NCBI RefSeq assembly: GCF_003020125.1
Contig: NZ_PYFW01000001.1
Coordinates: 992,001 to 1,056,000, forward strand
Direction: 5' to 3'
Source of the DNA: Bradyrhizobium sp. MOS003
Lineage (GTDB): Bacteria > Pseudomonadota > Alphaproteobacteria > Rhizobiales > Xanthobacteraceae
Length of the DNA stretch: 64,000 nt
Shown: positions 8,892-17,042 of the stretch, piece after piece
Layout: the number at the start of each line of letters is the position of its first letter
Numbering within the stretch: the first letter of the stretch is position 1
The notes under the pieces: generated by a model
Told to the model about the DNA's origin: nothing
Database searches by the model: none
What the model saw: the letters and a program-made list of their open reading frames with translations, nothing else
Translations under genes and position numbers: made by a program

Positions 8892-8927
8892 GAAGAGGGG
8901 TCGGGATCAACATCCCGGCCCCTCTTC
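8892..8927 (+). terminator. Strong hairpin terminator, probably bidirectional
   Basis: A 16-base arm at 8892-8907 pairs with 8912-8927 with a single G-U wobble and a 4-base loop (CAAC). It lies between the plus-strand cupin gene and the 3' end of the minus-strand amidohydrolase remnant, exactly where convergent transcripts should stop. There is no long T-run on either side. Confidence 0.65.
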
Positions 8928-8930
8928 TCG

Positions 8931-9290
8931 TCAGGACGGCAGCTGGAGCCGGTAGACGTCAGTTGCCGTCTGCGAGAACAGGGCCGTCTTTTCGGCCTCG
9001 CTTAATGGCGAGGCGATCCGCTTGAAAGCGTTGAAGATCACCTGGTAGCTGCACTGGCCCTTGTCCGGCGGAAAGTTGCTTTCGAACATCGCACGTTTCG
9101 GGCCGAACGCCTCGATGCAGGTCTCGACATAAGGCCGCCACGCCGCGGCGAGCTCCTCGGATGTCGGCGGTCTCTCGCGCAAATGGAAGTCGTAGCCGAG
9201 CAGGCACATGGCGAGGCCGCCGAGCTTCACCACCACGTTCTCGCATTTGGCAACGTCACTGATCGAGGCGCGCCACCAGCTGCGCGCGTT
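8931..9290 (-). pseudogene. 5'-truncated amidohydrolase (PF04909-type) remnant
   Basis: From about 9278 down to 8931 the minus strand encodes the clean C-terminal third of a TIM-barrel amidohydrolase: WRASISDVAKCENVVVKLGG, a HLRERPPTSEELAAAWRPY helix, FGPKRAMFESNFPPDKG and the last helix ending at VYRLQLPS. The frame stays open upstream to 9608, but residues beyond about 9290 lose all similarity. They are Arg-rich antisense reading of the neighbouring gene and carry no start, N-terminal metal site or barrel strands. About two thirds of the enzyme, including the HxH/DxH metal motif, is missing, so it cannot be active. Confidence 0.75.
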
Positions 9291-9331
9291 GCGCAACCGC
9301 ACCCGTCTTTGCGAGCACAGCGGTACCTTGG

Positions 9332-9853
9332 TCAGCCCTTCCGCCGACTCGCCCTCACGTCGACCATCAGCCGCCAGTCGGCCGCGGCGGATGGCTTGGC
9401 CTCGCCGAGCCAGTGGAAGGAATCGCCTGTGATCTCCGTAAAGCTCCAGCGCGTCAGCTCGCCTGACTCGGTCGTTCCCTCCTGCACGATGTCCTGTCCT
9501 TGCGGACGGCCGATCTGCTGGCGGAAGACGCAGCGCGCGGGATCGAACCAGCAGATCCGCCACGCGGACATGCTGGGATCGTAGACCCGCAATGTCGTGC
9601 CGTACCAATTGCCGGCGATTGGAAAGGCCGGCGCGCCTGCGGGCCGCGGAATGATCCAGATGTCCTGCACGGCGCGGCCCTGCAGCACCCAGCCGAAATG
9701 GATTTCGCCGGGCGCCGTGTATTTCGTCCCATCGGGGCCGTGGGCGGTGATCTCGGCATCCCAGTCGCCGACGAAGCGGCCGTAGAGCCGCAGCGCTGCG
9801 GCGTGCTCGGGATTAGGTCCTTCGGCGTGCAACAATCTCGCAAAGTCGGTCAT
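9332..9853 (-). CDS. Conserved hypothetical protein, DUF1579-like
   Basis: 173 residues starting ATG at 9853 (MTDFARLLHAEGPN). It reads as a small beta-barrel-like protein: RLYGRFVGDWDAEIT, then GEIHFGWVLQGRAVQDIWI, WYGTTLRVYDPSMSAWRICWFDP and a late RWSFTEITGDSFHWLGE. The GxWD...V.W.L.GRA..D.W pattern is the usual one for DUF1579-type proteins of unknown function. It ends beside the amidohydrolase remnant, so the deletion that truncated that gene may have ended near its 3' end. No signal peptide. Confidence 0.7.
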   Translation of the reverse strand: MTDFARLLHAEGPNPEHAAALRLYGRFVGDWDAEITAHGPDGTKYTAPGEIHFGWVLQGRAVQDIWIIPRPAGAPAFPIAGNWYGTTLRVYDPSMSAWRICWFDPARCVFRQQIGRPQGQDIVQEGTTESGELTRWSFTEITGDSFHWLGEAKPSAAADWRLMVDVRASRRKG

Positions 9854-9919
9854 GGCGATCTCCCTGTCGCGAGGAGATCAGCACCGAAGGGCGGCGGCCG
9901 GCTTGGAGAAAATTGCGCC

Positions 9920-10732
9920 TCAGACCCCGTCGAGGATGATCACCGTCGGCTTCGGCGGCAGCGCATCCCGCGACATCCGGAACGATCGCCCGGAGCGCCG
10001 GTCGATCTCGAACTGCTGGCCGATGCGGTGCATGAAATCGTCGAGCGGGGTGGCAAAGCGGTGCATCGGCAGCACCACGGAGGCGCGCAACCGCCTGGTG
10101 ATGTCGGAGACACCGTCCAGTGACATGGTGTAGGTGCCGTCGATCGGTACCATCACGATATCGAGCCGTCCGATCTGGGCGAAATGGCTGTCGTCGAGCT
10201 TGTGATGGAGGTGGCCGAGATGGCCGATGCAGAGGCCGGCGACCTCGAAGATGAAGATCGAATTGCCGTCGCGGATCATGTCGGTGCCGGCGTCGTCGCC
10301 GAAATAGCGCCGGATGTCGGTGGTGACGTTGCGGATGAAAGTGTCACTGACGCGCTCCGACACGATCGCCGGCTTACCGTCCTCACTCCAGCCATGCAGC
10401 ACGTGAGGAATGCGCTTGTCGGGGAAGAGAGAGTAATGCGTGCTGTGGGCACGGTTCATGGTGACGACGTCGGGCAGCCGTCCGACCTGGTAGGCGCCAC
10501 TGTAGTCGGTCGCGATGCGCAAGCCGCCGGGCGTGTCGATGAAATAGGTGGAGTGGCCGGCATAGGTGATCTCGACCTCAGCCGTGCCGGCTGCCGGCCG
10601 AAACGCAACCGGCATGGCACGCGGGGCCGCGTCGGCCATCGCCAGGCACTCGCTGCGCTGTGGCTGCTGGGCGAGGGCAGGTGTCAGGAATGCGCCGAAC
10701 AGCGCCAGAGCCGCCGAAACCAGTCGCCGCAT
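9920..10732 (-). CDS. Exported metallo-beta-lactamase-fold protein
   Basis: About 270 residues. I prefer the ATG at 10732 over 10774 because it directly starts a signal peptide (MRRLVSAALALFGAFLTPALAQ) and has GGGGAT upstream. The mature protein has an MBL-like opening (VEITYAGHSTYFIDTPGGLRIATDY). The canonical HxHxDH is replaced by an NRAHSTHYS segment. Later strands include CIGHLGHLHHKL and LDIVMVPIDG, and a terminal VVLPMHRF. This matches the UlaG/RomA-like COG2220 group, which is diverse in chemistry. It is periplasmic or secreted; the substrate is unknown. It follows the ABC exporter genes in the same direction. Confidence 0.8.
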   Translation of the reverse strand: MRRLVSAALALFGAFLTPALAQQPQRSECLAMADAAPRAMPVAFRPAAGTAEVEITYAGHSTYFIDTPGGLRIATDYSGAYQVGRLPDVVTMNRAHSTHYSLFPDKRIPHVLHGWSEDGKPAIVSERVSDTFIRNVTTDIRRYFGDDAGTDMIRDGNSIFIFEVAGLCIGHLGHLHHKLDDSHFAQIGRLDIVMVPIDGTYTMSLDGVSDITRRLRASVVLPMHRFATPLDDFMHRIGQQFEIDRRSGRSFRMSRDALPPKPTVIILDGV

Positions 10733-10823
10733 GGATCCATCCCCGATGACTTCACAGCGAAGTCTAGCGTGCAATGCGGCGCCGCGCCAATGGGGTGGGA
10801 TCGACAGCGCGTCCGTGTCGCAC

Positions 10824-12353
10824 CTATTGCTCGCGCTTCGGGCTGAACTTCCAGGTGATCGCGACGAGGCTCGCGGTGATCAGGCCGCTGATAAGGCCGG
10901 CGATCGGCAAAGCAAGTAGCAGCGCGGCGCTGGCGGCCCAGCCGATCGAGGAGAAGGCTTCGGCGAACGTGGCCAGCCGCGACGAGGTCTGGCGACGGCG
11001 GAATTGGCTGCGCCGGGCCTGCACCCGAAACCAGAGCTGGATCGCGGTCGCGGAGGCCGCGCTGATAATGATCGCGGCGGCACTGATCGCAGCCTGGATT
11101 GGTGCGGCGAACGCGAGCGCGGCGACCAGCGGGCAAAAGACGACGGCGATCGCGATCAGCACCACCTCGATTTTGGCACGGACGACGGCGGATGGCGTCA
11201 GTGGCGCAGTCGCGACCAGGTCGGGGGCGTCCTCGCCCGAGATCGTCAGCCAAGCAAGTCCGCCGGCGAGCTGTCCGGCCGCCATCACCACGACCGGCGT
11301 AATCAGCGTCAGCGCCGCGGAGCTGTCGGCAAAACTGCGCCAGAGCAGCAAGGCCGGCGGCACCAGATAGAGCAGCTGCATCAGGGTCTGCGAGATCAGC
11401 CAGGGATCGCGCCAGAGCAGCAAGAATTCCTTGCGCCGCAGCGCTTGCCGCCGCGACCCGCCGCGGAACGGGCGCTCCTTCGCGCGCCTGCTGCCGGAGG
11501 TGCCGTAAGCCGCGGCGTCGATCGCCGTGTCGGCAAAGCGGTGCGAGAAGATCGCCATGACGCTTCCGAGCAGCACCAGGGCGAGCGCCAGGAGCAGCAG
11601 CAGCGCTTCGCTGTCGCCCATCGCCGCCCGCGCCGGCCACCACCAGATGCTGTCGACGTCTGGGGCATGCGCGGCCACGCTGCCCGAGGTCAGGATCGTG
11701 AAGCGCGACAGCGTGCCGTAGGACATGATCGCGGCGACCTGGAGCGCGATCACGAAGCCGGCGCCGATGACCGCGGCGAGGATCTGGGCGATCAGGCGTG
11801 TCCGCGCCGGGCCGATCAGCCGAAACAACAGGATGGTGACGGCGATTGCGACCGCCGCGGCCGACAGGCCCATGGCGACGACCACGCCGAATGCGCTGAG
11901 CCAGCGCGCGCCGCCGCCGATCACCAGCACGTCGATGAAGGGCGTCGAGAACAGCAGCGCGATCAGGGTGACGGTCAGCGCGATCGCGGCGATGCGGACC
12001 GAGAACAGATTGGCGAGCGTCGCCGGCGAGGACATGATCAGGTCGAGATCGGCACGGGCATAGAATACCCGCGTCACCGATTCGATCGCCTGCGACAGCA
12101 TCAAGGTCCAGGCGAGAAAGATCGTCGCCGAGATCACGGTCAGCGAGGATTTTTCGAGCGGCAGCTGCAGATCGGCGAAGCGGCCGATCACTGCCCAGGC
12201 CGGCAAGTGCAGCAGTGCCGCAAAGCAGACCATGCCGATGATTGCGGCGCGCGCCCGCTTGCGCCGTCCTCCGGTCATCATGGCAAACCATTCGCGCCAG
12301 GCGAGCCGGAGCTCGTGGCGTGCGAACCAGGACAGCGCGGTTGCCGAGCTCAT
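10824..12353 (-). CDS. ABC transporter permease, large multispanning exporter subunit
   Basis: 509 residues. The ATG at 12353 overlaps the TGA of the ATPase gene (ATGA junction), which fixes the start; the longer open frame upstream is antisense noise. Roughly ten to twelve membrane helices are visible, for example AIIGMVCFAALLHLPAWAVI, VVAMGLSAAAVAIAVTILLF, ALLLLLALALVLLGSVMAIF and the last ALLLALPIAGLISGLITASL. A basic cytoplasmic loop (residues about 285-320, RRAKERPFRGG) separates two halves. The fold fits ABC-2-like exporter permeases. With the adjacent ATPase it forms a complete two-gene exporter; the cargo is unknown. Confidence 0.8.
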   Translation of the reverse strand: MSSATALSWFARHELRLAWREWFAMMTGGRRKRARAAIIGMVCFAALLHLPAWAVIGRFADLQLPLEKSSLTVISATIFLAWTLMLSQAIESVTRVFYARADLDLIMSSPATLANLFSVRIAAIALTVTLIALLFSTPFIDVLVIGGGARWLSAFGVVVAMGLSAAAVAIAVTILLFRLIGPARTRLIAQILAAVIGAGFVIALQVAAIMSYGTLSRFTILTSGSVAAHAPDVDSIWWWPARAAMGDSEALLLLLALALVLLGSVMAIFSHRFADTAIDAAAYGTSGSRRAKERPFRGGSRRQALRRKEFLLLWRDPWLISQTLMQLLYLVPPALLLWRSFADSSAALTLITPVVVMAAGQLAGGLAWLTISGEDAPDLVATAPLTPSAVVRAKIEVVLIAIAVVFCPLVAALAFAAPIQAAISAAAIIISAASATAIQLWFRVQARRSQFRRRQTSSRLATFAEAFSSIGWAASAALLLALPIAGLISGLITASLVAITWKFSPKREQ

Positions 12354-13138
12354 GCGGCTTCCGAAAGCGTCACCAGCGCGATGAAGAGATCCTCCAGGCT
12401 GGTGTCGGCATGGCCGTTCTGCTGGCGCAACTCGGTCAGCGTCCCCTCGGCGACGAGGCGGCCCGAGGCGATCACGCCGATGCGGTCGGCCATGCGCTCG
12501 GCGACCTCGAGAATATGGGTGGTCATGATGACGGTGCAGCCGGCGTGGACGCGCGCGCCGAGAAGGCCCTTGACGTGGCGGGCGGAGACGGCGTCGAGCC
12601 CGGTCAGCGGCTCGTCTAGGATGATGAGGCGGGGATCGTGCACCAGCGCGCCGGCGAGCGCGACCTTCTGGCGCATGCCCTTGGAAAAGCCTTCGCAACG
12701 TTCGTGCCGATGCGGCTCCAGACCGAGCGAAGAGAGCAGGTCCTGCGCGACCGGCTCCGAGACCGACGGGGCGATGCCCCAGAGGCCGGCGACGAATTCG
12801 AGATATTCGAGCGGGGTCAGCTTGTCGTAGATCATCGGTTCGTCCGAGACCCACGCCATCACCTGCTTGGCGGCGACGGGGTTTTCGAGCGCATCGATGC
12901 CGAAGATCGTCACCGCGCCCGCATCGGGGCGCAAGAGGCCCGCAACCATGCGCAAAGTGGTGGTCTTGCCGGCGCCGTTGGGGCCCACCAGCGCATAGAA
13001 TTCGCCGGCGTGGATGGTGAGATCGAGGCTATCGACCGCCAGACGGTCAAAACGCTTCGTTAACCCCTTAACTTCCAGCGCCGAGCTGTCCGGCTTCATG
13101 ACGGCCACACCATCCGGTTTTGCATCGCTCGCGACCAT
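12350..13138 (-). CDS. ABC transporter ATP-binding protein (ABC-2 exporter type)
   Basis: About 262 residues from the ATG at 13138. ATGs at 13189 and 13099 are also possible, and none has a strong Shine-Dalgarno. It has a Walker A (GPNGAGKTT), a signature region of the unusual form FSKGMRQKVALA, a Walker B (LIILDEP) and a switch His (TTHILE). The DrrA/CcmA-type pattern YALVGPNGAGKTTTLRM and LTGLDAVSARHVKGLL indicates an exporter ATPase. It is translationally coupled to the permease downstream. Confidence 0.88.
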   Translation of the reverse strand: MVASDAKPDGVAVMKPDSSALEVKGLTKRFDRLAVDSLDLTIHAGEFYALVGPNGAGKTTTLRMVAGLLRPDAGAVTIFGIDALENPVAAKQVMAWVSDEPMIYDKLTPLEYLEFVAGLWGIAPSVSEPVAQDLLSSLGLEPHRHERCEGFSKGMRQKVALAGALVHDPRLIILDEPLTGLDAVSARHVKGLLGARVHAGCTVIMTTHILEVAERMADRIGVIASGRLVAEGTLTELRQQNGHADTSLEDLFIALVTLSEAA

Positions 13139-13372
13139 GACCTGAAGATGTTTCGGCACCGTGAATCGCGCTGCCGCAAATTCCGTCATCCGGATTGGAC
13201 TAATGGCAAGTCGCCGTGCAAGTCACCGTTTGTTGACAGCGCTGAACGGTTCAGGCTGAATTGGTTCCGGACAAATGGCGCTAACGCGGCGAAACGACTG
13301 CGTAGCGACTGGACACAAGATGCGGCAAGGCGGTCAAAAGAACCGCCGGTTGTATCGGGAGGACGCGCGTCA

Positions 13373-14248
13373 ATGCTGGATTTCGTTCAGCAGCTTGTCA
13401 GCGGTGTTGCGCTCGGCTGCGTCTACGGCCTGATCGCGCTCGGCTTCGTGCTCGTCTACAAGGCCACCGAGGTCGTCAATTTCGCCCAGGGCGATCTGAT
13501 GATGCTCGGCGGCTTCTTCGCCTTCACTTTCATCGGCATGATGGGCCTGAACTACTTGATCGGCTTCGCCGGTGCGGTGGCCGCAATGGCGCTGTTCGGC
13601 ATGCTGGCGGAGCGCGTGGTGGTGCGGCCGATCCTCGGCTATCCGCAATTCTCGATCATCATGGCCACCATCGGGCTCGGCTATTTCCTGCGCTCGATCG
13701 CCGGCATGATCTGGGGCACCGACGATCTGAAGATCGAGACCCCGTTCAGCCACGGCGTGCTGCGCATCGGCTCGCTGGTGCTGGCCTACGACAAGCTGTC
13801 GGTGATCGCGGCGACGATGATCCTGTGCACGCTGCTCTATCTGTTCTTCAACAAGACCACGCTCGGCACTGCGATGCGCGCGAGTTCCGAAAACATGCTG
13901 GCGGCCTATTACATGGGCATTCCGGTCAAGCGCGTGGTGTCGATCGTCTGGGCGATCAGCGCGGCGGTCGCCACCTGCGCCGGTGTGCTGCTGGCGCCAA
14001 TCACCTTCATTCATTCCAATGTCGGCCTCGTGCTCGGCCTGAAGGCGTTTCCGGCCGCGGTGCTGGGCGGCTTCGGCTCGATTCCGGGCGCCGTGGTCGG
14101 CGGCGTCCTGATCGGCGTGATCGAGAGCATGGCCGGCTTCTACCTGCCCGAAGGCTGGAAGGATGTCGCGCCATACCTCGTGCTGCTCGCCGTGCTGCTC
14201 CTGAAGCCCGAAGGCCTGTTCGGCCACCACGTCCGCAAGAAGGTCTGA
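13373..14248 (+). CDS. livH: Branched-chain amino acid-type ABC transporter permease LivH
   Basis: 291 residues from the ATG at 13373, preceded by GGGAGGA. A frame open from 13148 is only upstream extension. LivH landmarks: GVALGCVYGLIALGFVLVY, VVNFAQGDLMMLGGF, the EAA-like loop RASSENMLAAYYMGI and GFGSIPGAVVGGVLIG. About eight membrane helices. It forms the HAAT-family channel with LivM. The operon context (an acyl-CoA ligase instead of a regulator, and a binding protein at the end) suggests the cargo may be an organic acid rather than leucine/isoleucine/valine. Confidence 0.93.
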   Translation: MLDFVQQLVSGVALGCVYGLIALGFVLVYKATEVVNFAQGDLMMLGGFFAFTFIGMMGLNYLIGFAGAVAAMALFGMLAERVVVRPILGYPQFSIIMATIGLGYFLRSIAGMIWGTDDLKIETPFSHGVLRIGSLVLAYDKLSVIAATMILCTLLYLFFNKTTLGTAMRASSENMLAAYYMGIPVKRVVSIVWAISAAVATCAGVLLAPITFIHSNVGLVLGLKAFPAAVLGGFGSIPGAVVGGVLIGVIESMAGFYLPEGWKDVAPYLVLLAVLLLKPEGLFGHHVRKKV

Positions 14249-14252
14249 ACGC

Positions 14253-15404
14253 ATGCGCTTCCTGTTCAAGACCGACTACGAGGACGACATCAAGCTGTTT
14301 CCGCATTCGGGCTATTACGTTTCCTACGGCATCCTGCTCGCGCTGCTGCTGATCGCGCCTTTTGTGCTCTCCAGCTATTTGATGAGCCAACTCGTCTTCG
14401 TCTGCATCTATGCGACCGTCGGCGTCGCGCTGCTGATCCTGACCGGCTTTACCGGCCAAGCCTCGCTCGGCCACGCCGCCTTCCTCGCCATCGGGGCCTA
14501 CACGGCGGCCTATTTGCAAAAGTATAACGTGCCGTTCCCGGTCTACTTCCTTGCCTCCGGAGGCTTGACCGGCATCATCGGCGCGATGGTCGGCTTTCCC
14601 GCGCTGCGCCTGACCGGCATCTACCTCGTCATCGCCACCATCTCGTTCGCCCTGATCGTTGAGGAGATCCTGGCGCGCTGGGAAAGCGTGACCAACGGCA
14701 ACGAGGGCATGCGGGTCAAGACGCTGTCGCTGCTCGGCGTCACGGTGCCGCGCGACAGCCCCACCTTCTATTTTCTCTGCCTCGCCGTGCTGGTGCTGAC
14801 CATCGTCGGCACGCTCAATCTGCTGCGCTCGCCCACGGGGCGTGCCTTCGTTGCGATCCGCGACAGCGAGACGGCGGCACGCAGCATGGGCGTCAACGTC
14901 GCGCTCTACAAGGTGAAGTCCTTTGCGATCTCGGCGGCGATCACCGGCTTTGCCGGCGTGCTGTTCGCGCACAAGCTTTCCTTCATCTCGCCCGAGATGT
15001 TCACGCTGCAGCTCTCGATCGAGTTCATCATCGTGATCCTGATCGGCGGCACTTTCAGCCTGCACGGCGCGGTGCTGGGGGCGATCTTCATCGTGATGAT
15101 CGATCCGTTCCTGACGTACCTCAAGGACGACATGCCCGGCATGATCGCCGGGGTCGCGGCGACGTTCGGCGCCGGCCCGGCCACCGCGGGCAACATCAAA
15201 TCGACCGTCGCCGCGTTTGCCTCGCTCAACGGCCTGAAAGGCGCGATCTACGGCATCATCATCGTGCTGTTCGTGCTGTTCGAGCCGCTCGGGCTCTACG
15301 GCCGCTGGCTCAAGATCAAGCTGTTCTTCCAGCTGTTCCCGCTCTACAAGCGCGCGACTTTCAAGCGGCAGAAGATCTACGTGAAGTCGGAGCGGAACCG
15401 ATGA
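14253..15404 (+). CDS. livM: Branched-chain amino acid-type ABC transporter permease LivM
   Basis: 383 residues; starts 5 bp after livH. It is longer than E. coli-type cores because of an N-terminal cytoplasmic stretch (MRFLFKTDYEDDIKLFPHSG) and an added loop near residues 285-330. Conserved elements: GFTGQASLGHAAFLAIGAYTAA, LRLTGIYLVIATISFALI, the coupling loop RDSETAARSMGVNV and IGGTFSLHGAVLGAIFI. Its TGA overlaps the ATG of livG, so the two are translationally coupled. Confidence 0.93.
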   Translation: MRFLFKTDYEDDIKLFPHSGYYVSYGILLALLLIAPFVLSSYLMSQLVFVCIYATVGVALLILTGFTGQASLGHAAFLAIGAYTAAYLQKYNVPFPVYFLASGGLTGIIGAMVGFPALRLTGIYLVIATISFALIVEEILARWESVTNGNEGMRVKTLSLLGVTVPRDSPTFYFLCLAVLVLTIVGTLNLLRSPTGRAFVAIRDSETAARSMGVNVALYKVKSFAISAAITGFAGVLFAHKLSFISPEMFTLQLSIEFIIVILIGGTFSLHGAVLGAIFIVMIDPFLTYLKDDMPGMIAGVAATFGAGPATAGNIKSTVAAFASLNGLKGAIYGIIIVLFVLFEPLGLYGRWLKIKLFFQLFPLYKRATFKRQKIYVKSERNR

Positions 15405-16159
15405 GCTATTTCCGCGCCGAGAATTTGTCGCTGCATTTCGGGGGCCTCAAGGCGGTCGATGCGGTCTCGTTCGCGGTCGAGAGGGGCGAGATCCTCTCGA
15501 TCATCGGTCCTAACGGCGCGGGCAAGAGCTCGATCTTCAACCTGATCTCGCGCATCTACCGGCCGACCTCGGGCCGTATCTTCTTCGAGGACCAGGACAT
15601 CACGGAACAGCCGCCCTACGACATCGCCAGGCTCGGCATCGCCCGCACCTTCCAGAACATCGAGCTGTTCGAAAACGCGACCGTGCTTTCGAACCTGCTG
15701 GTCGGCCGCCACCGGCATTCGACCACGCAGCTCTGGCAGGAGCTGCTGTTCCTGCCGAGCGTACGGGCCAACGAGAAGGTGCACCGGCGCAGGGTCGAGC
15801 AGGTCATCGAATTCCTGGATCTCGAGCCCTATCGCGATAAGCTGATCTCCGGCCTGCCTTACGGCGTACGCAAGGTGATCGAGCTCGCGCGCGCGCTGTG
15901 CTCGGAGCCGAAGCTGATCCTGCTCGACGAGCCTTCCTCCGGCCTCAATGTCGAGGAGACCGACGACATGTCGTTCTGGATCCGCGACATGAAGAGCGAA
16001 CTCGGCGTCACCGTGCTGATGGTCGAGCACGACATGTCTCTCGTCAACCGCGTCTCCGATCGCGTCATCGCGCTGAACTACGGTCGGGTGCTGGCGATGG
16101 GCTCGCCCGCCGAGGTGCAGCGGCATCCCGATGTCGTTGCAGCGTATCTGGGAGCCTGA
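15401..16159 (+). CDS. livG: HAAT ABC transporter ATP-binding protein LivG
   Basis: 252 residues. Walker A (GPNGAGKSS), the Q-loop region (RTFQNIELF) characteristic of LivG, and Walker B (LILLDEPSSGLN) with the switch His in MVEHDMSL. The signature is degenerate (LPYGVRKVIELARAL instead of LSGGQ), a common LivG form. ATGA overlap with livM. It energises import with LivF. Confidence 0.94.
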   Translation: MSYFRAENLSLHFGGLKAVDAVSFAVERGEILSIIGPNGAGKSSIFNLISRIYRPTSGRIFFEDQDITEQPPYDIARLGIARTFQNIELFENATVLSNLLVGRHRHSTTQLWQELLFLPSVRANEKVHRRRVEQVIEFLDLEPYRDKLISGLPYGVRKVIELARALCSEPKLILLDEPSSGLNVEETDDMSFWIRDMKSELGVTVLMVEHDMSLVNRVSDRVIALNYGRVLAMGSPAEVQRHPDVVAAYLGA

Positions 16160-16162
16160 CCG

Positions 16163-16951
16163 ATGGATGCCGCCGTGACGCCGGATACCATCCTGAAACT
16201 CTCCAACATCGAGAGCTACTACGGGCCGATCATGGCGATCCGCGGCATCTCGCTGGAAGTGCCGCGCGGTCGCATCGTCACGCTGCTGGGGGCCAATGGC
16301 GCCGGCAAGACCACGGTGCTGAAGACCATTTCCGGCATTCTCGACCCGCAGAAGGGCTCGATCGAATTTCTGGGCAAGCCGATCCAGCGCATGGAGGCGG
16401 ACCGGATCGTGCGGCTCGGTCTCAGTCATGTGCCGGAGGGGCGCGAGGTGTTTCCGTTCCTGTCGGTGCGCGAGAACCTGATGATGGGCGCCTATCCGCG
16501 CAAGGACCGCGACGGCGTCGCGGAGGATATCGAGCGCGTCTACGGCTATTTTCCGCGGCTGAAGGAACGCATCAACCAGCCGGCCGGCCAACTCTCCGGC
16601 GGCGAACAGCAGATGCTCGCGATCGGACGCGCCCTGATGAACCGGCCGACGCTGCTGCTACTCGACGAGCCCTCGCTCGGCCTGTCGCCGCTGCTGGTGA
16701 AGGAGATCTTCACCATCATCCGCCGCGTCAACGAGGAGCAGGGCATGTCGATCCTGCTTGTCGAGCAGAACGCCAAAGTCGCGCTGGAGACGGCGCATTA
16801 CGGCTACGTGCTGGAGATCGGACGCATCGTGATGAACGACAGCTGCGACCGCTTGATGCATTCCCAGGACATCCAGGAGTTCTACCTTGGCGCCAAGGAA
16901 GCGGGCGCGCGCGGCGAGCGGCGCTGGAAGAAGAAGAAGACGTGGCGGTGA
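16163..16951 (+). CDS. livF: HAAT ABC transporter ATP-binding protein LivF
   Basis: 262 residues, 3 bp after livG. Walker A (GANGAGKTT), SHVPEGREVFPFLSV (LivF-type Q-loop region), LSGGEQQMLAIGRAL signature and LLLLDEPSLGL Walker B are all intact. The C-terminal tail is unusually basic (RRWKKKKTWR), beyond the normal LivF end. It pairs with LivG as a heterodimeric ATPase. Confidence 0.94.
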   Translation: MDAAVTPDTILKLSNIESYYGPIMAIRGISLEVPRGRIVTLLGANGAGKTTVLKTISGILDPQKGSIEFLGKPIQRMEADRIVRLGLSHVPEGREVFPFLSVRENLMMGAYPRKDRDGVAEDIERVYGYFPRLKERINQPAGQLSGGEQQMLAIGRALMNRPTLLLLDEPSLGLSPLLVKEIFTIIRRVNEEQGMSILLVEQNAKVALETAHYGYVLEIGRIVMNDSCDRLMHSQDIQEFYLGAKEAGARGERRWKKKKTWR

Positions 16952-17042
16952 GGACAAGCGGGCAGTAAGATGAGCCTGTCATCCGCAACAGAGACCGCCG
17001 GCAGGGCAGGCAGCGGAGGCAGGCGACAGGGAGGAGAGGCGC

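Noticed and set aside
9300..9608. Apparent N-terminal extension of the amidohydrolase stump
   Set aside because: Arg-rich antisense reading of the DUF1579-like gene; no similarity to the enzyme.
10684..12830. Long opposite-strand and other-frame ORFs across the ABC exporter genes
   Set aside because: Typical GC-rich shadow frames; compositions rich in Arg, His and Gly with no domains.
12354..12854. Open frame ahead of the ABC permease
   Set aside because: Antisense-like Arg/Ala-rich frame within the ATPase gene; the ATGA overlap sets the start at 12353.
13148..13372. 75-codon upstream extension of livH
   Set aside because: GGGAGGA precedes ATG 13373 and homology begins there; the upstream part has no LivH features.
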